This document shows, piece by piece, positions 27,848-35,361 of a DNA stretch of 36,924 nt; positions within the stretch are counted from its first letter, which is position 1, and every line of letters starts with the position of its first letter. The notes under the pieces are model-generated. The model was not told the origin of the DNA, did not search any database, and saw only the letters and a program-made list of their open reading frames with translations. Origin of the DNA: Acidimicrobiales bacterium (lineage in GTDB: Bacteria; Actinomycetota; Acidimicrobiia; Acidimicrobiales; Aldehydirespiratoraceae). The stretch is from contig JAKMFW010000003.1 of NCBI GenBank assembly GCA_022425325.1, forward strand, positions 1 through 36,924, read 5' to 3'. The translations under genes and the position numbers were made by a program.

Positions 27848-28729
27848 ATGGCCGAGGGGTTGCAGCACGCAACGATCACCGTCTGCGGGATCGAGATCGC
27901 CGGAGCGGTCGACGACCGGTACTTCCAGCAGTGTGTTGCCGACCGGGACCTCTTCGAGCCGGCGGTCGCCGTGGCTGCGCTCACCCTGCCCGAGAACGCC
28001 GTCGTGGTCGATTGCGGCGCATCGATCGGCATGGTCACCTCAGCCGTCGGGCGTCGGTTTCCCGATGCCCGCATCACCGCGTTCGAAGCCTCCCCGGCCG
28101 TCCTCCCCTCCACGAAGGCCACCTTCGAGCACAACGGCGTCTTCCCGAAACTCGTCACGTCCGCCGTCGGCGCCGAGCCGGGCGAACGGTCGTTCTACGT
28201 CGATGGCAACGGCAGCGGTTGGGGCTTCCTCAACGAGGAGACCGGCGGACACACGGTCCCCGTCGTCACACTCGACGACGAACTTGCCGATCTCGACCGG
28301 CTCGACCTCCTCAAACTCGATATCGAAGGTGGCGAACTGTCCGCCCTGCGAGGCGCTGCATCGACCATCGCGCGGCTCCGCCCCACCTTGGTGGTCGAAC
28401 TCAACCCGTTCGTGCTGTGGCGTTGGGGCCGCACCTTTCCCCAAGACCTTCTCGCCTGGATCGAGAATGCCTACCCGCACCTGGCGGCGATCGACATGAC
28501 CGGGACGGTCACCTCGCTCCCCGACCACGACGCCGTGATGGAACTCCTCTATCGCCTTGGCGTGCACGGAGGCCTCGCCGACATCGCTGCGACCACAGAA
28601 CCGCTGGAACTCACCACCACCGACTTCGCCCCGATGGTCCCGATTTCCGACGCACCTCGACCCCCGGCGACACGAGGAATACAGCGTCGCCTTCGAGACG
28701 CCGCCAAGGCCCTCCTTGCCCGTCCCTGA
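27848..28729 (+). CDS. FkbM-family methyltransferase
   Basis: A 293-residue SAM-dependent methyltransferase of the FkbM family. The SAM-binding strand and loop are VVDCGASIGMVTSAVGRRFP (about 50-70), followed by TAFEASPAVLPSTKATFEHNG (the E that binds the ribose) and AVGAEPGERSFYVDGNG. The catalytic-side motif LLKLDIEGGELSALRGA is the FkbM signature. Known family members methylate hydroxyls on sugars or polyketides, but here there is no biosynthetic cluster, so the substrate is open. The C-terminal 30 residues are basic and likely disordered. It is leaderless, and no ribosome binding site is present. Confidence 0.87.
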   Translation: MAEGLQHATITVCGIEIAGAVDDRYFQQCVADRDLFEPAVAVAALTLPENAVVVDCGASIGMVTSAVGRRFPDARITAFEASPAVLPSTKATFEHNGVFPKLVTSAVGAEPGERSFYVDGNGSGWGFLNEETGGHTVPVVTLDDELADLDRLDLLKLDIEGGELSALRGAASTIARLRPTLVVELNPFVLWRWGRTFPQDLLAWIENAYPHLAAIDMTGTVTSLPDHDAVMELLYRLGVHGGLADIAATTEPLELTTTDFAPMVPISDAPRPPATRGIQRRLRDAAKALLARP

Positions 28730-28790
28730 GAACGCCCAACATCTCGGCAGTCACCGGCGGCCATGGGGGGACCCGGTAGGCCAGCGTGAC

Positions 28791-28796
28791 CTACGA
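28791..28796 (+). promoter_or_regulatory. Candidate -10 box (TACGAT) of the repeat lipoprotein gene
   Basis: TACGAT lies 45 bases before ATG 28842. This leaves a short leader with AGAAGG 8 bases from the start, so this gene appears leadered, unlike its neighbour. Confidence 0.35.
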
Positions 28797-28841
28797 TGGC
28801 AGTCGCCTCGGGGCCAGACCCACGAGCAGAAGGCTTCCACC

Positions 28842-29591
28842 ATGCACCGCTTCACGATCGCGCTGAGCGCACTCGTCATTTTCGCCGCTGCGTGCGGCGG
28901 CTCGGACTCGGATTCGAACGAGAACGACAGCGAGTCGACCCGCACCTACGAGGATCTTTCGTTCCTCGAGAAGTCCTTCGTCGACGGCGTCACCGAGGGT
29001 GGCGGCACGGAGGCCGCCGGAATCTGCATGCTCGACGCCTTCGAGGACGCCGGTATCGATGCCAGCGAACTCGCAGACCCGGCAAACGAGGAGCCGTCTC
29101 CCGACGTGCTTGCGGCGATTTTCAGCTGTAGCGCCGAGCTTTTCGAAGGTGACCTCTTCGGCGGTGACGGCGTCTTCAGTGACGCCGACACGTACGGCGA
29201 CGACCCCGACCTCGACGCCCTCTGGGACGACTGCGACGCGGGCGACGACGTGGCCTGCGACGATTTGTACCTGAGGTCGCCCATCGGCAGCGACTACGAG
29301 TCGTTCGGCTCGACCTGCGGCGAACGCGAGTCGATCGACCAATTCGGAAACTGCAGCCTCGACGACGGCCTGTTCGGCGACGACGACGGCCTGTTCGGCG
29401 ACGCCGACACCTACGGCGACGATCCCGACCTCGACGCCCACTGGGACGGGTGCGCCGACGGCGACTACGCCGCCTGCGACACGCTCTGGATCGAGTCGCC
29501 GTTCGGCAGCGACTACGAGTCGTTCGCCGAGACGTGTGGAGCGATCAGCGAGGAGTCGCTCTTCGGGAGTTGCGAACTCGAGTTCGGCTGA
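28842..29591 (+). CDS. Acidic lipoprotein with two tandem cysteine-containing repeats
   Basis: A 249-residue exported protein. Residues 1-18 are a lipoprotein signal with lipobox FAAAC and Cys18. The middle (35-100) is helical and acidic. Two tandem copies of a unit of about 55 residues follow, each with ADTYGDDPDLDA, a W followed by CxxGDxxACDxLY/W, then S-P-x-GSDYESF and a terminal CG. Three cysteines per unit could form disulfides or a metal site. Similar CDxLYxxSPxGSxYExFGxTCG units are found at the C-terminus of many actinobacterial exported proteins of unknown role. The unit boundary contains an exact 18-base direct repeat. Function is unknown; the negative charge may bind calcium. Confidence 0.75.
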   Translation: MHRFTIALSALVIFAAACGGSDSDSNENDSESTRTYEDLSFLEKSFVDGVTEGGGTEAAGICMLDAFEDAGIDASELADPANEEPSPDVLAAIFSCSAELFEGDLFGGDGVFSDADTYGDDPDLDALWDDCDAGDDVACDDLYLRSPIGSDYESFGSTCGERESIDQFGNCSLDDGLFGDDDGLFGDADTYGDDPDLDAHWDGCADGDYAACDTLWIESPFGSDYESFAETCGAISEESLFGSCELEFG

Positions 29592-29592
29592 G

Positions 29593-30093
29593 TCAGATGT
29601 CGGCCCGGTCGGCCGGCGCCTTGTCGAGTTCGAACGCAGCGTGCAACACGGTGACGGCCTGCTCGGCCTGATCCTCTCGAACCACACACGAGATACGAAT
29701 CGCCGAGGTGGAGATCATCTCGATGTTGATCCCGCTGGACGACAACGTCTCGAACATCGTGGCGGCCACGCCGGGGTTGGTCTGCATGCCGGCCCCGGTA
29801 AGGCTCACCCGCCCGATTCCGGTGTCGGTCACGACCCCCTTTGCGCCGATCTCGGCGACGAGCGCGTCGACGGTCGTCGTCGCCGCTGACACCTGGTCGT
29901 GCGGCAAGGTGAAGCTGATGTCGGTAGCGCCGGCGTCGGAGACGTTCTGCACGATCATGTCGACGTTGACACCGGCGTCGGCCAGCGAGCGGAACAGCTT
30001 GGCGGCCACGCCCGGCTGATCCGGCACACCGGAGACCGTCATCTTGGCCTCGGAGGTGTCGTGGGTAACGGCGGAGATGATGGCGTTTTCCAT
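29593..30093 (-). CDS. Predicted beta subunit of aspartate kinase (internal in-frame start)
   Basis: An in-frame ATG at 30093 begins MENAIISAVTHDTSEAKM, preceded by GAGGAG six bases upstream, both inside lysC. In Corynebacterium and Bacillus aspartokinase II the same place encodes a beta subunit from an overlapping gene, with a very similar start (MEEAVLTGV...SEAK). The product would be 166 residues and contain the two regulatory ACT domains. Its production here is an inference from that parallel and from the ribosome binding site. Confidence 0.55.
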   Translation of the reverse strand: MENAIISAVTHDTSEAKMTVSGVPDQPGVAAKLFRSLADAGVNVDMIVQNVSDAGATDISFTLPHDQVSAATTTVDALVAEIGAKGVVTDTGIGRVSLTGAGMQTNPGVAATMFETLSSSGINIEMISTSAIRISCVVREDQAEQAVTVLHAAFELDKAPADRADI

Positions 30094-30828
30094 GGAAGGC
30101 TCCTCGGACACCCAGGTACCGGGCACCCAACTGAACGCGCTACGGACGTGAAGCTTCACGCCGTAGCTTCGGGCGAGTTCGACCGACCGCATCGCCGGCT
30201 TCGGGCAGCCGGTGGCGGTCATCTCGAGCAGTTCGTCGAACGAGATGTGATCCATCTTGCGAGCCTCGGGCACCAGTCGCGGATCAGTGGTGAAAACACC
30301 GGGGACGTCGGTGTAGAGCTCGCAGGCATCCGCATCGAGCGCATGGGCAAGGGCGACGGCCGTGGTGTCGGAGCCGCCTCGACCGAAGAAGGTGACATCG
30401 TGATCGGTCGACACGCCCTGACTGCCACCGACGACCGGAACCTTGCCGGCCGCCACTGCAGCGGCGATGCGGTGAGGGTTGACCTCGAGAATCTTGGCGT
30501 TGCGGTGCGTCGTGTCGGTCAAAAATCCAGCCTGGCTCCCGGTGAACGACTCGCTCTCAATTCCCAGGTCGGAGAGCGCCATCGCGACGAGTGCGCAGGC
30601 CTTGCGTTCACCACCGGTGATGAGCATGTCCATTTCACGGCCGGGCTTCGACGTGCTCACGTCGTCGGCAAGACGGAGGAGTTCGTCGGTCTCTTTGCCC
30701 ATGGCCGACACGACCAGCACGACCTGATCGCCGCGCTTCACACAACGGGCGGCGTGGTCGGCGACTTCGCGGATTCGGTCTGGGGTGCCGACGGAGGTCC
30801 CGCCGAACTTCTGCACATAGAGCGCCAC
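29593..30828 (-). CDS. lysC: Aspartate kinase
   Basis: A 411-residue aspartokinase that phosphorylates aspartate, the first step to lysine, threonine, methionine and diaminopimelate. The kinase domain has KFGGTSV at 6-12, GGERKACALVAMAL, and the FGRGGSDTTAVALAHAL and YTDVPGVFTTDPR blocks. Two ACT domains follow from about 265, ending GINIEMISTSAIRISCVV. The GTG 30828 gives the canonical MALYVQKFGG; an alternative GTG lies 6 bases upstream. A -10 box TAGTCT (minus strand, 30842-30837) ends 8 bases before the start. An internal ATG at 30093 with its own GAGGAG site could give a separate beta subunit. The asd gene usually next to lysC is absent; the downstream neighbour is convergent. Confidence 0.96.
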   Translation of the reverse strand: MALYVQKFGGTSVGTPDRIREVADHAARCVKRGDQVVLVVSAMGKETDELLRLADDVSTSKPGREMDMLITGGERKACALVAMALSDLGIESESFTGSQAGFLTDTTHRNAKILEVNPHRIAAAVAAGKVPVVGGSQGVSTDHDVTFFGRGGSDTTAVALAHALDADACELYTDVPGVFTTDPRLVPEARKMDHISFDELLEMTATGCPKPAMRSVELARSYGVKLHVRSAFSWVPGTWVSEEPSMENAIISAVTHDTSEAKMTVSGVPDQPGVAAKLFRSLADAGVNVDMIVQNVSDAGATDISFTLPHDQVSAATTTVDALVAEIGAKGVVTDTGIGRVSLTGAGMQTNPGVAATMFETLSSSGINIEMISTSAIRISCVVREDQAEQAVTVLHAAFELDKAPADRADI

Positions 30829-30889
30829 GGCCACACAGACTACCGGCGACGCTCGCACAGGCGACCTGCCGAGGCGCAGGCCCGATCCA

Positions 30890-32212
30890 TCACTGGTCGG
30901 CGATGGCGCGACTCTCACGAGCGGCCGCCGCGAAAATTCCCTTGCTCATGAGGCTGAACTCCTCGTTGCGCCGCTGCTGGTAGATCTCGGCACGAGCGCC
31001 GTGGGCTGTGGTCGACTCCGGGTCAGCCTGAACGGCAAGCTCCACCACCTGACAGGCGAGACGAAGGTCGCCGGCGGCGGCGAGTTCCATCGCTCGGGCC
31101 GTGAGAGCGTCGGCACCGCCCGCCAACGCCGCCATCTCCGCAGCGAACACGGATTCAGGGGCCGGCTTGAGGTGGGCCGGGTTCTTGTCCCACCAGCCGC
31201 CATAGAGCCGCCACAGATTGCGGACGACGAACTCGGGCTCGTCGTACACCGGCTGCATCCACGGCTTCACGAGCAGGTCGTCCGGCACGGTGACCTGGTG
31301 GATGATCGCGTCGAGCGACTCACCTGCGTTCATCATCGCGAGTGTCTCCTCGGTGAGGAGCTCGAGCGCAGCGGCGAGATCGCCGAGCACGGTCGCAACC
31401 CGGTCAGCGCCGCGAACGACGAGTCCGTGCGCGGGAAGCAGCCACTCGGCCTCGTAGGTCATCATCTCCCGCAGCGCCTGGGCCCACTCCAACGGATAGC
31501 GCTGAACCTTCTGCGGGTTGCCGCAGTTGGGGAACACCCAGGTGACGAGGTCACCAACACAGAGCGCCTTGTGGTCGGGCACCCAGGTCCAGAGGTGATC
31601 GTCGGTCTCGCCCTTCGCATGGCGAGCCTCGAATTCACGACCGCCGACGCTGAGCGTGTGGCTCGACCCGACCTCCAGATCAGGCCACAACACGTCGCCG
31701 GGCAAGAACCGCGGCACATCGCCGAGCGCCATGTCCTTCACCCCGCCGACACCACCGAACTGCCGCATGTTGATGTCGGTGTTGTAGCCGTTCGTCAGTT
31801 CGTAGCGACGGAAACGGTCGGCGACGCAGTGATGCCCGACAACCCGGATCGGCGCATGGCCGCGATCGGCGGCATCGGCCGCCATCGCTCCGCTGCCGCC
31901 GACATGGTCGACGTGACCGTGCGTGTAGATCAAGGTGTGGATGGGATCGTCGGTCCAGCCTCGCAACGCCTCCATCGTGCGGCCGGCGGTGATCTGGCCG
32001 GAGGAGTCGAAACACACGAGGCCTTCGTCGGTGCGGAACGAGACGATGTTGCTGAACGACTCGACGATCGACAGATCGTCGTCGAGGACGCTCAGGGTCT
32101 GGGTCACGCGGTTGACCTGCTCATCGTGAACGCCGGCGTCGATCACGCGGCTCGACAGCTCGACGGGATCCTCAGTGACGATGGGGAGCTTCTTCCGGAG
32201 CTTGCCGATCAT
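30890..32212 (-). CDS. MBL-fold hydrolase, alkyl sulfatase-like
   Basis: A 440-residue metallo-beta-lactamase-fold protein. The metal site HxHxDH is H98-G-H100-V-D102-H103 in YTHGHVDHVGG, followed by HAKGETDDHLWTWVPDHKALCVGD and LPAHG. The GETDDH motif in place of the usual H, the YDEPEFVVRNLWRLYGGWWDKNPAHL segment and the C-terminal alpha-helical dimerisation domain (about 310-430) are the pattern of SdsA1-type alkyl sulfatases. No signal peptide is present and the C-terminal SCP2-like domain of larger members is missing. The natural substrate may be an alkyl sulfate or another ester. ATG 32212 has a -10 TACCGT ending 6 bases upstream, inside a palindrome, so it is probably leaderless. Confidence 0.82.
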   Translation of the reverse strand: MIGKLRKKLPIVTEDPVELSSRVIDAGVHDEQVNRVTQTLSVLDDDLSIVESFSNIVSFRTDEGLVCFDSSGQITAGRTMEALRGWTDDPIHTLIYTHGHVDHVGGSGAMAADAADRGHAPIRVVGHHCVADRFRRYELTNGYNTDINMRQFGGVGGVKDMALGDVPRFLPGDVLWPDLEVGSSHTLSVGGREFEARHAKGETDDHLWTWVPDHKALCVGDLVTWVFPNCGNPQKVQRYPLEWAQALREMMTYEAEWLLPAHGLVVRGADRVATVLGDLAAALELLTEETLAMMNAGESLDAIIHQVTVPDDLLVKPWMQPVYDEPEFVVRNLWRLYGGWWDKNPAHLKPAPESVFAAEMAALAGGADALTARAMELAAAGDLRLACQVVELAVQADPESTTAHGARAEIYQQRRNEEFSLMSKGIFAAAARESRAIADQ

Positions 32213-32214
32213 GC

Positions 32215-32233
32215 GGCGACGGTAGCCGTCGCC
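32215..32233. promoter_or_regulatory. 8-bp palindrome over the predicted -10 box of the alkyl-sulfatase-like gene
   Basis: GGCGACGG-TAG-CCGTCGCC is perfect over 8 bp. The minus-strand -10 TACCGT (32219-32224) lies within it, so a bound dimeric repressor would block polymerase. It could also be a chance GC-rich hairpin. Confidence 0.4.
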
Positions 32234-32247
32234 GGTCGGATCGAGAA

Positions 32248-32796
32248 TTACCGACGAACGAAAAGCTCCAGGCTCCGCTCGCCGTCGGCCCGCGGTGCAC
32301 CCGCCCAGACTCGGTCGATGCCCTCGAGTTCGACGACGGCTTCGGGCCCGACCCAGTCGAACAGCATCACGAGGTGCTGATCGTCGACATAGAGACCCGA
32401 GCGGCTCGCCTGGTCGAGCGAACGGACGAACGGCAGCATCGCCCGGAGCCGCATACCCGGATCGCCGAACGCCACAAGACGGCTGCCGAGATCGAGCGTG
32501 CGTCCACTCGGGGCGTAGGCGACCCGTTGCCACGACGGCTTGTCCCCGCGACGGCGCAGGCCGGCCCCGCGGATCCGGCGGACGAGTTCTCGACTGTCGA
32601 CCACCTCCGCACCGAGTGCGATCGCACGATGCCGATCGACCTCTTCGACGTCGTAATGGTCGCCCTGGAAGCCGAGCCGACGCTTGCCGATGCGTTGCGC
32701 GAACTCGTGGAGTTCGTCGAACGACTCGTCGCTCACGAGATGGGCCCAACGAGCGCCCTGCCACTTCCACACGGCCGCATCGACAAGCACGGTCAT
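32248..32796 (-). CDS. DUF4031 domain protein
   Basis: A 182-residue soluble protein. The N-terminal 75 residues match DUF4031: MTVLVDAAVWKWQGARWAHLVSD, then ELHEFAQRIGKRRLGFQGDHYD and VDRHRAIALGAEVVDSRELVRRI. The C-terminal part (about 85-182) has WQRVAYAPSGRTLDLGSRLVAFGDPGMRLRAML and FDWVGPEAV; it looks like a separate small domain. No catalytic role is known to me; the conserved H/D/W/Q pattern suggests a ligand-binding or enzyme pocket. ATG 32796 was preferred over a more upstream start because a -10 TACCGT ends 6 bases before it. A 35-bp gap separates its stop from the start of the alkyl-sulfatase-like gene. Confidence 0.78.
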   Translation of the reverse strand: MTVLVDAAVWKWQGARWAHLVSDESFDELHEFAQRIGKRRLGFQGDHYDVEEVDRHRAIALGAEVVDSRELVRRIRGAGLRRRGDKPSWQRVAYAPSGRTLDLGSRLVAFGDPGMRLRAMLPFVRSLDQASRSGLYVDDQHLVMLFDWVGPEAVVELEGIDRVWAGAPRADGERSLELFVRR

Positions 32797-32802
32797 GGCC
32801 GC

Positions 32803-32808
32803 ACGGTA
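32803..32808 (-). promoter_or_regulatory. Predicted leaderless -10 box (TACCGT, minus strand)
   Basis: The reverse complement of ACGGTA is TACCGT, ending 6 bases before ATG 32796, with no Shine-Dalgarno sequence between. Confidence 0.48.
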
Positions 32809-32852
32809 TCGGCGCATGCCCCGACGGGCGTCTTCGTGCGAGACTGCCACCC

Positions 32853-33236
32853 GTGTCCGACCCGACCGACGAGGTCCTCCTCCGCGTCCCCGCCCGCCCG
32901 GAATACGGGCGCGTCGTGCGGGTCGGCGGCGCCGCGCTCGGGATGCGACAAGGACTCTCGTTCGCCGACATCGACGAACTGCGTCTCGCCGTCGACGAAG
33001 CGGTGATCCTGCTGCTCGATGGCTCCGACGCCGACGGCGATACCGAGCTCGTCGCGACCTTCCGGTTCGACGACGGCCACCTTGAGGTCGAGATCGCAGC
33101 CGACCGAACCGAGGCGTTGCGCGGCGACGCTCTCGCCCGATTCGACGAGGTGTGTTCGCCGCTGATCGACGCCTACGACCTCGACGCCGATCGAGGCTGG
33201 CTACGGCTGCGAAAGGCGCCGGCGCCGGTCGACTGA
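32853..33236 (+). CDS. Anti-sigma-factor-like ATPase (RsbW/SpoIIAB type)
   Basis: A 127-residue protein with the GHKL ATPase fold of serine/threonine anti-sigma kinases: LRVPARPEYGRVVRVGGAALGMRQGLSFADIDELRLAVDEAV contains the N-box-like helix with Asp and Glu, where the canonical Asn is replaced, and VEIAADRTEAL is placed near the ATP-lid position. Typical members phosphorylate an anti-anti-sigma protein or bind a sigma factor; here no partner gene is adjacent, and the N-box Asn is not evident (VDEAVILL), so kinase activity is doubtful. The GTG start lacks a Shine-Dalgarno sequence. It is convergent with dut, with one base between the stop codons. Confidence 0.72.
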   Translation: MSDPTDEVLLRVPARPEYGRVVRVGGAALGMRQGLSFADIDELRLAVDEAVILLLDGSDADGDTELVATFRFDDGHLEVEIAADRTEALRGDALARFDEVCSPLIDAYDLDADRGWLRLRKAPAPVD

Positions 33237-33237
33237 C

Positions 33238-33675
33238 TCAGCGACCGCTCGACCCGAATCCCTTGTCGCCCCGCTCGCTGTCGTCGAGCGTGTCGACCTC
33301 GACGAACGTGACGTGCTCGACCGCCTGCACGACGAGTTGGGCGATGCGTTCACCGCGGGTGACCTCGAACGCCTCGGTCGGATCGTGGTTGATCAGGCAC
33401 ACCTTCAGCTCACCGCGGTAACCGGAGTCGATCAGCCCCGGGGTGTTCAAGACGGTGACCCCGTGCTTGAACGCAAGACCGCTCCGCGGCTGGACCAGGC
33501 CTGCGTAGCCCTCCGGAAGCGCGATCGCGATGCCGGTGGCGACGAGGGCCCGACCGCCGGCGGGAGCAAGGGTGACGTCCTCTCGGGCGATCAGGTCGAT
33601 ACCGGCATCCCCCGCTCGTGCGTGCGCCGGGAGCGGCAGGTCGGGATCGAGGCGGAGGACGGGGAGATCAAGCAC
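33238..33675 (-). CDS. dut: dUTP diphosphatase
   Basis: A 145-residue trimeric dUTPase that hydrolyses dUTP to dUMP and diphosphate, keeping uracil out of DNA. All five motifs are visible: AGDAGIDL (1), PRSGLA (2), [14 protein letters not shown] (3), RGERIAQLV (4) and [11 protein letters not shown] (5), the last giving the glycine-rich P-loop-like arm. The length is normal. The GTG start is preceded by TAGCTT ending 6 bases upstream on the minus strand, so it is leaderless. It is divergent from orn; their -10 boxes are 15 bp apart. Confidence 0.97.
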   Translation of the reverse strand: MLDLPVLRLDPDLPLPAHARAGDAGIDLIAREDVTLAPAGGRALVATGIAIALPEGYAGLVQPRSGLAFKHGVTVLNTPGLIDSGYRGELKVCLINHDPTEAFEVTRGERIAQLVVQAVEHVTFVEVDTLDDSERGDKGFGSSGR

Positions 33676-33681
33676 GGTGCG

Positions 33682-33708
33682 AAGCTAGCGGACGCAGGCG
33701 TCTACCCT
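33682..33708. promoter_or_regulatory. Divergent leaderless promoters of dut and orn
   Basis: TAGCTT on the minus strand (33687-33682) ends 6 bases before GTG 33675, and TACCCT on the plus strand (33703-33708) ends 6 bases before ATG 33715. The boxes are 15 bp apart, so the two transcription starts face away from each other. Confidence 0.5.
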
Positions 33709-33714
33709 GACACG

Positions 33715-34263
33715 ATGCTCGCCTGGATGGACTTGGAGATGACGGGACTCGAACCCGACCGGCACGTGATCGTCGAGATCGCCACGCTGCTCACCGACGA
33801 CGATCTCGAGTTGATCGCCGAGGGACCCGACCTGATCGTCCACGCCACGCCAGAGCAGTTGGCGGAGATGGACGACTTCGTCACCAACATGCACACCCGC
33901 AGTGGCCTGCTCGACCAGATCACCGCGTCGACGATCACGCTCGAAGAGGCCGGTGCGCAGACCCTCGCCTTTCTGCAAGCGCACATCCCTGAGGCCCGGA
34001 CCGTGCCGCTGTGCGGCAACTCGATCGGGACCGATCGTCGCTTCCTCGCCGCCCATCTGCCCGAGGTCGAGGAGTTCCTCCACTACCGCTCGATCGACGT
34101 CTCCACGCTGAAGGAGCTCGCTCGCCGGTGGAACCCCGACGCCCTCAAGACCGCGCCGAAAAAGGCCGGCGGCCACCGGGCCTTGGACGACATCCGCGAG
34201 AGCCTCGAGGAGCTGCGCCACTACCGGCAGGCGCTTTTCGTTTCCCGCGACGCTTCCTCCTAG
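33715..34263 (+). CDS. orn: Oligoribonuclease
   Basis: A 182-residue DnaQ-like 3'-5' exonuclease that degrades 2-5-nt RNAs, including pGpG from cyclic-di-GMP turnover. Exo I is Asp6-Leu-Glu8 in WMDLEMTGL; Exo II is the aspartate in LCGNSIGTDRRFL; Exo III is HRALDDIRESLEELRHY with the His and Asp. HYRSIDVSTLKELARRW is also characteristic of Orn. Full length. The ATG 33715 is leaderless. Its stop codon TAG is the first three bases of the next gene's -10 box. Confidence 0.96.
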   Translation: MLAWMDLEMTGLEPDRHVIVEIATLLTDDDLELIAEGPDLIVHATPEQLAEMDDFVTNMHTRSGLLDQITASTITLEEAGAQTLAFLQAHIPEARTVPLCGNSIGTDRRFLAAHLPEVEEFLHYRSIDVSTLKELARRWNPDALKTAPKKAGGHRALDDIRESLEELRHYRQALFVSRDASS

Positions 34264-34266
34264 CCT
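34261..34266 (+). promoter_or_regulatory. Leaderless -10 box (TAGCCT) containing the orn stop codon
   Basis: TAGCCT ends 7 bases before GTG 34274. Its first three bases are the orn TAG, so stop and promoter are merged. Confidence 0.45.
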
Positions 34267-34273
34267 GCAGAGC

Positions 34274-35353
34274 GTGAGCTCCCCCACCTACACGAAGCAG
34301 GAACAAGAGCCGGCGTCCGAGGAGGTCACGGAGGTCGCCGACGGCGTCTTGCGGATGCAACTGCCGATCTCGTTGCCCGGTCTCGGTCACGTCAACTGCT
34401 ACGCCCTCGTCGACGGGGACGGGGTCGCCCTCGTCGATCCCGGACTCCCCGGGCCCGAGTCATGGAGCGCGCTCATGGCCCGGCTGAAGCACGCCGAGAT
34501 TCCCGTCGAGCGGGTGCACACAGTGGTCGTCACCCACTCCCACCCCGACCACTTCGGCGGCAGCGCCCAACTTCGCGAGGTCGCCGGCGCCGACGTCTTG
34601 ACCCACGAAACGTTCACCTCGTTCACCGCTGAAGCCAACGACGACCTGGAGCCGTTGATCGCGGAAATGACCGAAGCGGAGATCGTCGACCTCTGGAAGG
34701 AACGCTTCAAGCAATTCGGCGAAACACCGTGGGGCACCCGCCGAGAGCCGCCACCCGATCACGCCATCATCCGGATGATCCAGGCCGACGCAGGCGGACA
34801 GCGGTTCCTGTCGCCGGAGGCAACGATCCGCGTCGCCGACGGCGATCCGTTGCACTTCGCCGGCCGTGAGTGGTTTGCCATGCACACCCCCGGTCACACC
34901 GTCGACCACCTCTGTCTGTGGGACCCGGCCGATGGCGTCCTGCTTTCGGGCGACCACGTCCTCCCGACGATCACCCCCCACATCGCCGGCTCGACCGCGG
35001 TCGACGACCCGCTGGCGACCTTCTTTGCGTCGCTCGACCGGGTAGCGGCACTCGAGGGCCTCACCACCGTGCTCCCGGCTCACGGCCATCCCTTCGAGGA
35101 CTGCCAGGGCCGCTGCGGCTTCATCAAGGAGCACCACCACGATCGCCTGCAGTTGCTGCGCGACGCGGCAGGCGGCACCGGCGATGCGCCGGTGACCGAG
35201 TGGATGAAGGTGCTGTTCCGCGAACGCTCGTGGGGCGACATGGCGGCGAGCGAGACATTCGCTCACCTGGAGCACCTTCGGTTGGCCGGAGAGGCGGTCA
35301 CCCACCGAGACGACGACGGCCTGCTCTACTTCGAACTCACCGACGCCGGCTGA
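34274..35353 (+). CDS. MBL-fold metallo-hydrolase
   Basis: A 359-residue metallo-beta-lactamase-fold protein. The metal-binding motif is H88-S-H90-P-D92-H93 in VVTHSHPDHFGG; the next ligand is the His of AMHTPGHTVDHL, then the Asp of LLSGDHVLP, and the last His in VLPAHGH. The C-terminal 70 residues after the fold (HHHDRLQLLRDAAG...LEHLRLAGEAV) are helical and resemble the BLACT winged-helix tail of LACTB2-type enzymes. Those hydrolyse RNA or thioesters; here the substrate is unknown. A long insert between about 105 and 180 (FTAEANDDLEPLIAEMTEAEIV) is unusual. The GTG 34274 start is leaderless, 10 bp after orn. Confidence 0.86.
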   Translation: MSSPTYTKQEQEPASEEVTEVADGVLRMQLPISLPGLGHVNCYALVDGDGVALVDPGLPGPESWSALMARLKHAEIPVERVHTVVVTHSHPDHFGGSAQLREVAGADVLTHETFTSFTAEANDDLEPLIAEMTEAEIVDLWKERFKQFGETPWGTRREPPPDHAIIRMIQADAGGQRFLSPEATIRVADGDPLHFAGREWFAMHTPGHTVDHLCLWDPADGVLLSGDHVLPTITPHIAGSTAVDDPLATFFASLDRVAALEGLTTVLPAHGHPFEDCQGRCGFIKEHHHDRLQLLRDAAGGTGDAPVTEWMKVLFRERSWGDMAASETFAHLEHLRLAGEAVTHRDDDGLLYFELTDAG

Positions 35354-35361
35354 TCAGCGAC

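Noticed and set aside
31001-32380. 459-codon plus-strand ORF opposite the alkyl-sulfatase-like gene
   Set aside because: Antisense shadow of a gene with an intact HxHxDH site.
32213-32971. N-terminal extension of the alkyl-sulfatase-like frame
   Set aside because: It runs through the DUF4031 gene and beyond in another frame, is Arg-rich, and the leaderless -10 box supports ATG 32212.
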